Source: Bordetella parapertussis (GTDB lineage Bacteria; Pseudomonadota; Gammaproteobacteria; Burkholderiales; Burkholderiaceae_B). From it: a stretch of 64,000 bases of DNA. The first letter of the stretch is position 1; each line of letters begins with the position of its first letter. Under the pieces are notes generated by a model, which saw only the letters and a program-made list of their open reading frames with translations, had not been told where the DNA came from and made no database searches. Location of the stretch: contig CAMDEF010000004.1 in assembly GCA_945895265.1 (NCBI GenBank), positions 62,001 through 126,000 on the forward strand, in the 5' to 3' direction. A program made the translations under genes and the position numbers. Below are positions 11,500-21,803 of the stretch, piece by piece.

Positions 11500-12351
11500 A
11501 TGTTTCGAAGCACAGGGCGCCTTGCCCAGCACACATTAAAATTTCGCCCTCACTTGATTGCTTTATTAGCAGTGGGGCTAACGGGCTGTGCTCAGATGCA
11601 GCAGGCGGGCTACTACAACCCTCCCCCAGCCAGCACAACCACTGACGCGATCGCCCAAGGCGATGGCATCTATAACAACCAAACGTTGCGTGCACCAAGC
11701 CAGATCCAAATTGGTCTGCAGCAGCCAGGCACTGCGACCCGAAACCCGGCAGCTTCAACGGTGGCCCCAAGCGCTGTCGCGGCAAATACGCGCGCAGCGG
11801 CGGCCGGGCAAGTCGCGGGTACCAACATGACCTCGGGTGCCCCTACCACTGCCCCCACCTCTGACAGCGCCAACGCCCCAGTTGATGCCCCGCCCTCAAA
11901 CGCAGGTTCAACCGTTGATTCAAGCTCGAGCGCTGCTGCAGCACCAGCCGAAAGCCTGCAAGCCACTCTGATCCCCGAACCTCAAAGCTTTGCCGGCACC
12001 TTGCCTTGTTTTCATCCCGAAATGAAATGTTCAGCCCAGCGCGTGACCATCACGCTGGCACCCAATGGCCGCTGGCGCGCGCGCGCAACCTACCTAGACC
12101 AAAGCAGCAAGAACAGTGCCGTGCAAACCGATCAGGGCTGCTGGCGAGCATCGGCTCAAGCAGTGCCTCGCGTAGTGCTGCTAAACAATCAAGGTAATGT
12201 GCGTGCCGAGCTCGCAATGACCTCGGGCAATATGCTGCGACTCATTTCAATGAACGGTGGCACAGCGAACCTCACCTACAATCTTGCGCGTCAACCTGAT
12301 CTTGACCCAATCGATGAATTGAAAGGTAAGCCCGCACCAAACTGCCCGTAA
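11500..12351 (+). CDS. Lipoprotein with C-terminal NlpE-like domain
   Basis: A signal peptide ends in the lipobox VGLTGC (lipidated Cys30), so the product is probably an outer-membrane lipoprotein. Residues ~75-155 are a Ser/Thr/Ala/Pro-rich disordered linker. Residues ~163-265 resemble the N-terminal domain of NlpE: 'SFAGTLPC', a beta-rich 'VTITLAPNGRWRARATY' and a following 'GCWRAS'. In NlpE that domain carries a CxxC; here the cysteines are Cys170 and Cys177, six residues apart. NlpE acts in surface sensing and copper stress through Cpx, but no cpx gene is present here. The gene stands alone, divergent from the prepilin-peptidase gene, with AGGA upstream of the ATG. Function is inferred from fold only. 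Confidence 0.75.
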   Translation: MFRSTGRLAQHTLKFRPHLIALLAVGLTGCAQMQQAGYYNPPPASTTTDAIAQGDGIYNNQTLRAPSQIQIGLQQPGTATRNPAASTVAPSAVAANTRAAAAGQVAGTNMTSGAPTTAPTSDSANAPVDAPPSNAGSTVDSSSSAAAAPAESLQATLIPEPQSFAGTLPCFHPEMKCSAQRVTITLAPNGRWRARATYLDQSSKNSAVQTDQGCWRASAQAVPRVVLLNNQGNVRAELAMTSGNMLRLISMNGGTANLTYNLARQPDLDPIDELKGKPAPNCP

Positions 12352-12392
12352 TCTCTGGTTAGGCCGTCAACTGGCCGACGCCGCGCTGAGAC

Positions 12393-12686
12393 CTAATCGA
12401 CCTTATCTGGAATCCAGCCAAGTTCATTCGGTTGGCTAAAGTCTGGCTCGGACGGGAGCGGTGGCTCGGGACTAATGCAAACCGTCCGCGCCAACTGTGC
12501 AGCGTTGCGCACCCCCATTTTGTGAAAGATTCGAGCACGATGCGCCTCAACAGTCCGCATTGAAATCCCCAATTCACTCGCGATTAACTTGTTGGACTTG
12601 CCCTCGGCGACAGGATGAATCACATCACGCTCGCGCGCGGTCAGCGCTTTCCAGCCACTGTCTGCCCTGTTTTCTGAAAATGTCAT
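12393..12686 (-). CDS. Stand-alone LuxR-type HTH protein
   Basis: The protein has 97 residues, and nearly all of it is a LuxR/GerE helix-turn-helix: 'LTARERDVIHPVAEGKSNK' then 'LGISMRTVEAHRARIFHKMG' (about residues 15-70), which are helices 1-4 of the family. There is no receiver or autoinducer domain. A GGAGG lies five bases before the ATG. The family binds DNA as dimers; a lone output domain could be constitutively active or controlled by its own abundance. A 16-bp palindrome at 12743-12758 lies upstream and could be an operator. Target genes are unknown. It is convergent with the NlpE-like lipoprotein gene and downstream of panC. Confidence 0.8.
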   Translation of the reverse strand: MTFSENRADSGWKALTARERDVIHPVAEGKSNKLIASELGISMRTVEAHRARIFHKMGVRNAAQLARTVCISPEPPLPSEPDFSQPNELGWIPDKVD

Positions 12687-12742
12687 ACTGCCTCCGTGTC
12701 AACACGAAGCGCAGTCTGTCATGAGTGAGCAAACACGAATAG

Positions 12743-12758
12743 CTGTCAAATCTGACAG
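12743..12758. promoter_or_regulatory. Perfect palindrome, candidate operator
   Basis: CTGTCA-AATC-TGACAG is a perfect 6-4-6 inverted repeat, 57-72 bases upstream of the small LuxR-type gene, in the gap between that gene and panC. A further CTGTCA half-site lies at 12716-12721. Size and position suit a dimeric HTH protein. Whether the neighbouring LuxR-type protein binds it is an inference. It is not followed by a T run and so is not a terminator. Confidence 0.4.
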
Positions 12759-12789
12759 GCGGATTAACCCTAGGTTGTGACAGCAACGC

Positions 12790-14543
<1,754 letters not shown>

Positions 14544-14548
14544 GAAAA

Positions 14549-14737
14549 CTAACTATTTTGATACACGTAGGGGCTTTGACGAACCCGCGCCTGTTTGAAC
14601 CCTTCAGCCAGTTCCGGGTCTTGCGACTTATCCCATAAGCGCGCGCGCCCATCACGCTGGCGTTGTTCAACATCAGTGTGAGCGGCTTTGTAAGCCTGAA
14701 GAAATTGGGTAATTTCTGAAGTGTAGTTCTCAGCCAT
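14549..14737 (-). CDS. DUF3460 family small protein
   Basis: The protein has 62 residues: 'YTSEITQFLQAYKAAH' followed by 'RLWDK' and a C-terminal 'RVRQSPYVYQ'. This matches the short DUF3460 family, whose members in betaproteobacteria sit just before scpA and panC. No function is established. It is soluble, charged and without a signal peptide. It is the first gene of the run DUF3460-scpA-panC and is divergent from the MFS exporter; the 90-base gap must hold promoters for both. Confidence 0.8.
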   Translation of the reverse strand: MAENYTSEITQFLQAYKAAHTDVEQRQRDGRARLWDKSQDPELAEGFKQARVRQSPYVYQNS

Positions 14738-14827
14738 GGCGTTTTTATAAATAATTGGACTAGTGCCTAGTGTACTGTAGAGCCTGACCCTTGATGATTA
14801 GTGCCTTGACCCTCTAAGATTGCCGCG

Positions 14828-16282
14828 ATGTCGATTGCTCCATCTGGGCTAAACCGCCCACAACCAGCCTTACCTTCACCAAAAGATCAGGCGAAACCCG
14901 AGCGGATGCTGCCCTTTATCGTCGGTTGCGCGCTGCTCATGCAAATGCTCGACTCAACCGTGGTCACGACGGCCTTGCCAACCATGGCAGCTGATCTGGG
15001 CGCCGACCCTGTACGCCTGAATATTGCAATCACCTCGTATCTGCTTGCCGTAGCCGTCTTTGTACCAATTAGTGGCTGGGCTGCTGATCGCTATGGGGCC
15101 AGACGCGTCTTTATTGCCGCCATCGCTCTGTTTACACTGAGCTCCCTGACCTGTGCGCTGTCAACCACGCTCACAGAGCTTGTCTTGTCGCGTATCGTTC
15201 AAGGTATCGGAGGGGCCATGATGGTACCCGTCGGGCGAATCATTCTGTTGCGCACGATCCCCAAACACGAACTATTAAAGGCCATGGCCTTTTTATCAAT
15301 GCCGGCGTTGATTGGGCCGATGGCCGGGCCCCCACTTGGCGGACTTTTAGTGACCTATGCCTCGTGGCACTGGATCTTTTTAATCAACCTCCCAATTGGC
15401 ATCTTAGGGATCTGGATGATTTTGCGTTTCGTACGCGAATTACCCGCTGATCACCAAGCTCGGCCGCTGGACTGGTTAGGATTTGTGCTCAGCGCGTTGT
15501 GCATGGCAACCTTGGTTGCGGGCTTTGAGTCCTTAGGTCAAGGTGGCCCTTCCATTGCGGTGTCGGCAACCCTGATTGCAACCGGCCTGATTTCAGGTGC
15601 GCTGTATTACTGGCATTCGCAGCACCATCCAGATCCAATCTTGGATTTGTCTTTATTGAAAATTCACACGTTCAGGGTCTCAACGATTGCGGGCAATCTT
15701 TGTCGCTTCGGGGTAGGTGCCGTCCCTTACTTGTTAGCCTTAATGCTGCAAATCGGCTTTGGGCTCAGTGCGCTATCAGCGGGCCTGATTACCTTTGCTG
15801 GCGCGGTCGGAGCACTCGCCATGAAAATTGCGGCGCCGCGCATTCTTGATCGCTGGGGCTATCGGCGCGTGCTGACTGTCAATGCGATCTTTACCGGCGC
15901 AAGCCTTACCAGTTGCGCCTTGTTTACCGCCTCCACGCCGGCAGTCGTCATGATTGGCGTGTTGTTGTTGGGTGGTTTTTTTAGGTCGCTACAGTTCACT
16001 GCGATCAACACCTTGGCCTATGCCGACATCTCGCAGACTAGCATGAGCCGCGCAAGCAGCTTTGCCGCAATGGGGCAACAGCTTGGTGTGAGCTTAGGGG
16101 TGGGGGTGGCCGCAGAAGCGCTTCACCTGAGTATGCTGTGGCGAGGCTCGAGTCAGCTCATCGCAGCCGATGTCGTCGTCGGTTTTGTCGTGATTGGCGT
16201 GCTGAGTGCCTTGCCAAGCTTTGCGTTCTGGCGGCTACCAGCTGATGCTGGCGAAAGTTTGCGCCAAAATCGACCTGGTTAA
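14828..16282 (+). CDS. MFS drug exporter, DHA2 (EmrB/QacA) family
   Basis: This 484-residue polytopic protein has about 14 hydrophobic segments and opens with a ~25-residue cytoplasmic tail. Family signs are 'LMQMLDSTVVTTALPTMA' in TM1 (the DHA2 motif D1 region), 'GWAADRYGARRVF' (motif A, loop 2-3) and 'RIVQGIGGAMMVPVGRIIL' with the proton-coupling Arg in TM4. Such proteins expel drugs or organic cations by proton antiport. No emrA-type adaptor gene is adjacent, so it probably works alone. It is divergent from DUF3460 and convergent with the Bug-family gene; a 40-bp tandem repeat starts right at its stop codon. Confidence 0.88.
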   Translation: MSIAPSGLNRPQPALPSPKDQAKPERMLPFIVGCALLMQMLDSTVVTTALPTMAADLGADPVRLNIAITSYLLAVAVFVPISGWAADRYGARRVFIAAIALFTLSSLTCALSTTLTELVLSRIVQGIGGAMMVPVGRIILLRTIPKHELLKAMAFLSMPALIGPMAGPPLGGLLVTYASWHWIFLINLPIGILGIWMILRFVRELPADHQARPLDWLGFVLSALCMATLVAGFESLGQGGPSIAVSATLIATGLISGALYYWHSQHHPDPILDLSLLKIHTFRVSTIAGNLCRFGVGAVPYLLALMLQIGFGLSALSAGLITFAGAVGALAMKIAAPRILDRWGYRRVLTVNAIFTGASLTSCALFTASTPAVVMIGVLLLGGFFRSLQFTAINTLAYADISQTSMSRASSFAAMGQQLGVSLGVGVAAEALHLSMLWRGSSQLIAADVVVGFVVIGVLSALPSFAFWRLPADAGESLRQNRPG

Positions 16283-16440
16283 CATGCCGCGCCTAAAAGC
16301 TTAGCCCGCTTTTAATCGCTAGTTGGTCGTACCCGAAAGCTTGACCAGCTAGTGGTCACTGCTTAGTCGCACCTGACAGCTTGACCAACTCTTGATCACT
16401 TGTTAGTCGCGCCTGACAGCTTGACCAACTCTTGATACTT
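16281..16440. repeat. Four tandem copies of a 40-bp unit at a gene 3' end
   Basis: The blocks 16281-16320, 16321-16360, 16361-16400 and 16401-16440 align column by column, with a core resembling cctgacagcttgaccaact. Copy 4 and the start of the gene-proximal boundary encode the C-terminus of the Bug-family protein (QELVKLSGATNK); copies 1-3 lie beyond its stop. Similarity decays with distance from the gene: copies 3 and 4 are near identical, while copies 2 and 1 are progressively diverged. A 40-bp period is not a multiple of three, so each extra copy shifts frame. Copy 1 contains AAAAGC-7 nt-GCTTTT (16295-16313), a weak terminator-like hairpin between the two convergent genes. Confidence 0.85.
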
Positions 16441-17430
16441 GGCCCGCTCGGTTGCCACAAAGGCACTAAATTGCGCCACCGACAACGCCGCGGCTTCAGA
16501 GCCCATGGCTTTTAAACGCTCTTTCACTTCAGGTTCAGCAAGAGCCGCCATATAAGCCGTGTGCAGCTTGTCGACGACCGCCGCGGGGGTGCCTGCGGTA
16601 GTAAACACACCAAACCAAGTGCCAATATCAAACGGCTCGATGCCCGCGTCTTGCATGGTGGGCAACTCGGGCAATAACCCTGAGCGTACCTTCGTTGTCA
16701 CCGCCAGGGCTTTCACTTTTTTCTCGCGAATTAAGTTAGCCGCTGCCGCCAAGTTATCAAACATCAAGGCTGACTGACCTGACAGCAACGCTAATTGCGC
16801 GGGCGCTGCACCTTGGTACGGAATATGCACCATCTCAACCTTCGCACGCGCACTTAATAAAGCACCCGCCAAATGTCCAGCGCTGCCTGAGCCACCCGAG
16901 CCGTAATTCAATTGTCCTGGATGTTTACGCGCATACGCGACAAGATCTTGCACGGTTTGAATATTATTTTTTTGAGCGAAATCAAGATTGACCAACAACA
17001 CATTGGGTACCGAGGCTACCAGCACGACCGGCGTAAAGTCTTTAAGCGAGTCATACGGAATCGAAGCAAACAGCCAAGGGTTGATGGCGTGGGTGGCGAC
17101 CGCCCCCATCACCAAGGCGTATCCATCTGGCTGCGCTTTCGCGATTAAATCCGCGCCAATGTTGCCCCCCGCGCCAGGCTTATTTTCAACCACAACAGAT
17201 TGACCCAAGCTTGCTTTCACTTTCTCTGCCAAGACTCGCGCCATCACGTCAAGTGGGCCACCTGGTGGATAAGGAACGACAAAGCGCAACGGCTTGGTTG
17301 GAAAGTTCGCCGCTGCAGAATCACTCACTGAGGTAGTGCTTTGAGCCTGAGACTCGCTGACGAACGAGCCAAGCCACAACACTAACAAAGCCGCAAAGAG
17401 TGGTCGGACACGCATGATTGAATTAAACAT
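16396..17430 (-). CDS. Bug-family (TctC) periplasmic substrate-binding protein
   Basis: This is a soluble periplasmic binding protein of the tripartite tricarboxylate transporter type. A signal peptide (about residues 1-30, ending 'SESQAQ') precedes 'FPTKPLRFVVPYPPGGPLDVMARVLAEKV', the ligand-loop signature of Bug proteins, and 'VENKPGAGGNIGADLIAKAQPDGY'. Bug proteins bind carboxylates and are greatly expanded in Alcaligenaceae, often without cognate TctAB, as here. The ATG at 17430 follows GAGG at good spacing; the GTG one codon earlier is less likely. It lies 36 bases after aapP on the same strand and may be the last gene of the aap operon. Ligand unknown. Confidence 0.9.
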   Translation of the reverse strand: MFNSIMRVRPLFAALLVLWLGSFVSESQAQSTTSVSDSAAANFPTKPLRFVVPYPPGGPLDVMARVLAEKVKASLGQSVVVENKPGAGGNIGADLIAKAQPDGYALVMGAVATHAINPWLFASIPYDSLKDFTPVVLVASVPNVLLVNLDFAQKNNIQTVQDLVAYARKHPGQLNYGSGGSGSAGHLAGALLSARAKVEMVHIPYQGAAPAQLALLSGQSALMFDNLAAAANLIREKKVKALAVTTKVRSGLLPELPTMQDAGIEPFDIGTWFGVFTTAGTPAAVVDKLHTAYMAALAEPEVKERLKAMGSEAAALSVAQFSAFVATERAKYQELVKLSGATNK

Positions 17431-17466
17431 CACTGCCTCAGCGCTAGGGGTTGAATTGCGAATCGT

Positions 17467-18207
17467 TCAATGAATAATTTGACTCAAAAACAGTTTGGTT
17501 CGATCGTTTTGGGGATGATCAAAAAACGCATCAGGCGTATTTTGTTCAATGATTTCGCCCTGGTCCATAAAAATCACCCGATCCGCCACCTTGCGAGCAA
17601 AGCCCATTTCATGCGTCACGACAAGCATGGTCATGCCAGTGTCCTCGGCTAAATTCACCATCACATCGAGCACCTCTTTCACCATTTCAGGATCGAGCGC
17701 TGAGGTCGGTTCATCAAACAACATCACTTTGGGATCCATGCACAGCGAGCGGGCAATTGCCACACGCTGTTGTTGCCCACCAGACAACTGACCCGGAAAC
17801 TTGCTTGCCTGCTCGGCGATGCGCACCCGCTCAAGGTATTTCATCGCACGCGCTTCGGCCTCGACCTTAGGGGTTTTTAACACCCAAATCGGCCCAAGGG
17901 TCAGATTTTCTAGCACGGTCAAATGGGGGAACAAATTGAAATGCTGAAACACCATACCAACATCACGACGAATCGCCTCAACATGACGAATATCGTTGGT
18001 AATTTCGGTACCTTCAACCACGATCCGACCTTGTTGATGTTCTTCGAGGCGATTAATACACCGGATGAGCGTCGACTTACCCGAGCCCGAAGGGCCACAG
18101 ATCACGATGCGCTCGCCTGGCGCCACCTCTAAATTAATGTTGCGCAACACGTGAAACTTACCAAACCACTTGTTGACGTCTTGCATGCGAATGATGGCAT
18201 CTGCCAT
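17467..18207 (-). CDS. aapP: Polar amino-acid ABC transporter ATPase, AapP/GlnQ type
   Basis: This cytoplasmic ATPase powers the amino-acid importer encoded by the three genes upstream. Walker A is GPSGSGKST at 38-46, the Q-loop is in '[18 protein letters not shown]', the signature is [15 protein letters not shown], Walker B is [14 protein letters not shown] and the switch His is in 'VVTHEMGFA'. 246 residues is standard. GGAG lies eight bases before the ATG. The gene closes the set aapJ-aapQ-aapM-aapP; the permeases have the long AapQ/AapM form, which points to a broad-range L-amino-acid transporter rather than a glutamine-specific one. Confidence 0.93.
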   Translation of the reverse strand: MADAIIRMQDVNKWFGKFHVLRNINLEVAPGERIVICGPSGSGKSTLIRCINRLEEHQQGRIVVEGTEITNDIRHVEAIRRDVGMVFQHFNLFPHLTVLENLTLGPIWVLKTPKVEAEARAMKYLERVRIAEQASKFPGQLSGGQQQRVAIARSLCMDPKVMLFDEPTSALDPEMVKEVLDVMVNLAEDTGMTMLVVTHEMGFARKVADRVIFMDQGEIIEQNTPDAFFDHPQNDRTKLFLSQIIH

Positions 18208-18254
18208 ACACGATCTCCGAGAATAGGGCGCGCCTGCTATCTAAAAACAACTTT

Positions 18255-19355
18255 CTAGCGCTGATGCTCTGTGGCCAGCCGCTTTTCGAGAGACTGACTA
18301 TATTTAGACATCGAATAGCAAAACACAAAATAAATTGCCGAAATGAAAACATAAATTTCAATACTAAAGCCGCGCCAGGCTTGATCCACGAGCGCCGCCT
18401 TGGCTGCCTGAGTCAGATCAAAAATACCAATGATCACCACAAGCGAAGTGTCTTTAAACAAGGCAATAAACAAGCCAACAAGCGGTGGGATAACAATCTT
18501 CAGTGCCTGCGGCAAGACGATCAATCGCATTTGCTGCCAATAGGTCAACCCAAGCGAATCGGCACCCTCAAACTGACCTTTCGGGATCGCTTGTAAACCG
18601 CCCCGAATCGTTTCAGCCATATAGGCGGCTGCAAACAAAATAATGGCAACCTGCGCGCGCAATAACTTATCAATCGTGAGCCCTTCAGGCAAAAACAACG
18701 GCAACATGACAGCTGACATGAACAGCAAACTGATCAAGGGTACGCCGCGAATCAACTCGATATACACGATGCAAATCGTTTTAATGGCCGGCATGTTTGA
18801 CCGACGCCCCAAGGCCAACACAATCCCAAGCGGAAACGCAAAGGCAATACCAAACGTCGAGAGCATTAACGTCAGGGGCAACCCACCCCAACGACTATTT
18901 TCAACATAGGTCAGCCCAAAGACTCCGCCCCACATCAAAATCGCAGCAGCCGACAACGCGATCACCCAAAATAACAAGAGTGAGAAGTTCCAGAACCGGC
19001 GCACACCACTCAATACAATCACGCCCAACAGTAGGAAGGTTGCTAATAAAGGCCGCCATTGTTCTTCGTAGGGATACACACCAAACAGAATCAAGCGATG
19101 CTTTTCAACAATGACTGCCAAACACGCGCCGGTGACTTTACGGCACTCTTGCGCACTCGTGGCCGTCACGGTGGAATTCAGAAAAAACCAATCCACCATG
19201 GCAGGCACGGTCGCCAACAATAACCAAAGCGTCAGCAAGGTCAGCAACGTGTTGAGCGGTGATGAAAATAACTGCGTACGCAGCCAATACAGCGCCGCCA
19301 CACTCGACCACGCGCTCGGTGCAGAAGACGGATTCACGTTGGGTGCAGCATTCAT
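18255..19355 (-). CDS. aapM: General amino-acid ABC transporter permease AapM
   Basis: This is one half of the transmembrane channel of the Aap importer. The protein has 366 residues, with ~8 hydrophobic segments and the ABC-permease EAA-type loop around 'ADSLGLTYWQQMRLIVLPQALKIVIPP', which contacts the ATPase. The N-terminal third contains extra TM segments and a periplasmic loop not found in HisM-type permeases; this marks the Aap/Bzt subclass. It starts 2 bases after the aapQ stop. No substrate specificity can be read from the sequence. Confidence 0.92.
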   Translation of the reverse strand: MNAAPNVNPSSAPSAWSSVAALYWLRTQLFSSPLNTLLTLLTLWLLLATVPAMVDWFFLNSTVTATSAQECRKVTGACLAVIVEKHRLILFGVYPYEEQWRPLLATFLLLGVIVLSGVRRFWNFSLLLFWVIALSAAAILMWGGVFGLTYVENSRWGGLPLTLMLSTFGIAFAFPLGIVLALGRRSNMPAIKTICIVYIELIRGVPLISLLFMSAVMLPLFLPEGLTIDKLLRAQVAIILFAAAYMAETIRGGLQAIPKGQFEGADSLGLTYWQQMRLIVLPQALKIVIPPLVGLFIALFKDTSLVVIIGIFDLTQAAKAALVDQAWRGFSIEIYVFISAIYFVFCYSMSKYSQSLEKRLATEHQR

Positions 19356-19357
19356 GT

Positions 19358-20548
19358 TTATCTTTCTACCAACGCAATACGCTTGTTATACCAATTCATA
19401 AACACCGAAATTGACAGGCTCACGGTGAGGTAGGCTGCCATGATCATCAAGATACCTTCAATTGCTTGGCCGGTCTGGTTTAGCGTGGTGTTGATCACCG
19501 AAACTAAATCAGGGTAACCAATCGCCACGGCCAACGAACTATTTTTAGTGATGTTCAGATATTGACTGGTCATGGGTGGGATGATCACGCGCAAGGCTTG
19601 CGGCAGCACGACCAAGCGAAGAACGAGGCTGTTTTTAATGCCCAGTGCGCCGGCGGCCTCCCATTGACCTCGGTCAACCGATTGAATGCCCGAACGCACC
19701 ACTTCGGCAATAAACGCCGAGGTATAGATCACTAAACCAAACAACAGTGCGGCAAACTCAGGCGTCAGTGTCATGCCGCCTGCGAAGTTAAACCCTTTGA
19801 GTTCAGGGATATCAAGCGACAACGGTGCGCCGCTTAACCACCAAGCCAGCGTCGGCATCACCAGTAGCAACGCGATCGTTACGCGCCCCAACGCAAAGAC
19901 CTGACCGGTTTGCTCTTGGCGCCGTCGGGCCCAACGACGAAGAACCAGACACAGCACAACCGCTAGCGCCAAACCGGCTAACACCCACGTTATCCCCTCG
20001 CCATGAACGGTGGGCATCTGTATACCGCGGTTAGATACAAACACGCCTGGCATCGGATGATACGCACGCCGAGGACCAGGCATTGTTTCGATCAGGATGA
20101 CATACCAAAAGAACAGTTGCAACAGCAAAGGGATGTTGCGCATGACTTCAACATATACGCTACAAACCGTTCGGACCAACCAGTTCTTTGAAAGCCTAGC
20201 GATACCGATAATGGTGCCAAGAATCGTGGCAAACAAGATACCCAAAAGTGCCACGCGCAGAGTATTGAGCACGCCTACCGTGATGGCACGCTGATAGGTG
20301 TCAGCCGGTGTAAAACTAATCATGCCTTCGCCAATGGCGAAGCCCGCCTCACGGCTCAAAAAACTAAAACCCGTGTTGATGTTTCGTACAGAGAGGTTGT
20401 GCAAGGTGTTGTGCACAAGGTACCAGCCAGCACCACCCACGAGGGCGACCGCTAGTATTTGGTAAACAATCGCGCGCACGTCTGGATTATTCCAGGACAA
20501 ACGCTTTTTAGGCGCCTGCGCCACTGCGGTCGATTTGATATTCATCAT
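19358..20548 (-). CDS. aapQ: General amino-acid ABC transporter permease AapQ
   Basis: This is the second half of the Aap channel: 396 residues with an EAA-type loop at 'AAGALGIKNSLVLRLVVLPQ'. After TM1 comes a ~50-residue periplasmic stretch ('LHNLSVRNINTGFSFLSREAGF'-type, split here by the family's conserved 'NTGFSFL'), characteristic of AapQ. It follows aapJ by 56 bases and precedes aapM by 2 bases. Two adjacent Met codons at the start make the exact initiation codon uncertain by one residue. Confidence 0.92.
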   Translation of the reverse strand: MMNIKSTAVAQAPKKRLSWNNPDVRAIVYQILAVALVGGAGWYLVHNTLHNLSVRNINTGFSFLSREAGFAIGEGMISFTPADTYQRAITVGVLNTLRVALLGILFATILGTIIGIARLSKNWLVRTVCSVYVEVMRNIPLLLQLFFWYVILIETMPGPRRAYHPMPGVFVSNRGIQMPTVHGEGITWVLAGLALAVVLCLVLRRWARRRQEQTGQVFALGRVTIALLLVMPTLAWWLSGAPLSLDIPELKGFNFAGGMTLTPEFAALLFGLVIYTSAFIAEVVRSGIQSVDRGQWEAAGALGIKNSLVLRLVVLPQALRVIIPPMTSQYLNITKNSSLAVAIGYPDLVSVINTTLNQTGQAIEGILMIMAAYLTVSLSISVFMNWYNKRIALVER

Positions 20549-20604
20549 CAGAGTCGGTGGTCAACGAGCAACAGCTTGGCGACCACCGTAAAGTCAGCAA
20601 TAGA

Positions 20605-21621
20605 TTAACGAATTGGCCAGGCGTACATAATGCCGCCTTTCGTCCATTGCTGATTGAGGCCACGCTCTAAGCGCAAAGGCGTATTTTTGCCAATGTTGCG
20701 CTCAAAGCTTTCGCCATAGTTGCCGACTGCCTTGATGATGTTGTAGGCCCATTTTTCGTCTACACCCAGATTTTTACCCATACCAGGGGTCACGCCCAAG
20801 ATACGCTGCACGTTGGGGTTGGTACTTTTCAGCATCTCGTCAAGATTCTTTTGAGTAACGCCATACTCTTCGGCTTCAACCATGGCGTTAAAGCTCCAGC
20901 GCACGAGATTGAGCCACTGCTCATCACCTTGACGAACCAACGGCCCGAGCGGCTCTTTAGAAAAGTCTTCGGGCAAAATCACATACAAATCGGGTTTGGC
21001 TTGCGAAGAACGCGAAGAGGCTAGGCCCGACTTATCTGTTGTGTAGGCATCGCAGCGCCCGGCCACAAACGCACCAACCACTTCGTCAAGCTTTTCAATT
21101 ACGACAGGCTTGAACGAGAGTTTGTTGGCCCGAAACCAGTCTGCCAAGTTGAGTTCTGTTGTGGTGCCTGGTTGCACACAGATCGTGGCGCCATTGAGCT
21201 CTTTTGCGCTTTTGATGCCGCTGTCTTTGCGCACCATAATGCCTTGGCTGTCATAAAAATTGACGGCCACACCGATCAAACCTAATGACGTATCGCGCGT
21301 CATGGTTTGCGTGGTGTTACGCACCAACACATCAACTTCTCCTGACTGCAGCGCTGTAAAGCGTTGCTGGGCTGTCAGCGGCGTCACTTTAAATTTTGTT
21401 GGGTCACCAAACATCGCAGCAGCGAACGCTTTGCACATGTCAATATCGAGCCCAGACCAAACGCCTTTGCTGTCGGGTGCGCCAAAACCGGCTAAACCGG
21501 TATTTGTGCCGCATTGAACAAATCCTTTCTTTTTGACGCTATCAAACGTAGCACCCGCCTGAGCAACAGTGCTGGCAGCGATAAGCGCTGCACCGATGGC
21601 AGCTAATTTAAGAAATTTCAT
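20605..21621 (-). CDS. aapJ: General amino-acid ABC transporter binding protein AapJ
   Basis: This periplasmic receptor delivers amino acids to AapQM. From the ATG at 21621 the protein has 338 residues: signal peptide 'MKFLKLAAIGAALIAASTVAQA', then 'FDSVKKKGFVQCGTNTGLAGF', the mature start of AapJ/BztA, and the SBP_bac_3 folds with 'GLDIDMCKAFAAAMFGD'. The frame stays open for 44 more codons upstream, but that start would bury the signal peptide; GGAGA seven bases before 21621 supports the shorter form. It is the first gene of the operon and divergent from ftsE. A run of seven G lies in its leader at 21645-21651. Confidence 0.93.
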   Translation of the reverse strand: MKFLKLAAIGAALIAASTVAQAGATFDSVKKKGFVQCGTNTGLAGFGAPDSKGVWSGLDIDMCKAFAAAMFGDPTKFKVTPLTAQQRFTALQSGEVDVLVRNTTQTMTRDTSLGLIGVAVNFYDSQGIMVRKDSGIKSAKELNGATICVQPGTTTELNLADWFRANKLSFKPVVIEKLDEVVGAFVAGRCDAYTTDKSGLASSRSSQAKPDLYVILPEDFSKEPLGPLVRQGDEQWLNLVRWSFNAMVEAEEYGVTQKNLDEMLKSTNPNVQRILGVTPGMGKNLGVDEKWAYNIIKAVGNYGESFERNIGKNTPLRLERGLNQQWTKGGIMYAWPIR

Positions 21622-21803
21622 GGCTAAATCTCCGGATAACAACTTTGGGGGGGCGGCGGCCGAAAAGGCTCGCCGTGGCAACCGATGCTTGAGAGCGACA
21701 GATAGTAGCTGCACGCCTCGAAACACTGTATGGGGGAAATCCCTCGCCGTCAATCCCCGAAATCGTGAGCAGAGTTATGATTAGGGTCTAAAAGCGATAG
21801 CCC

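Noticed and set aside
21645..21651. G7 run in the aapJ leader as a phase-variation tract
   Set aside because: Seven G is short for phase variation, and it lies outside any promoter spacer that I can identify.
21622..21753. 44-codon upstream extension of aapJ
   Set aside because: It would hide a clear signal peptide, and the shorter start has a good ribosome-binding site.
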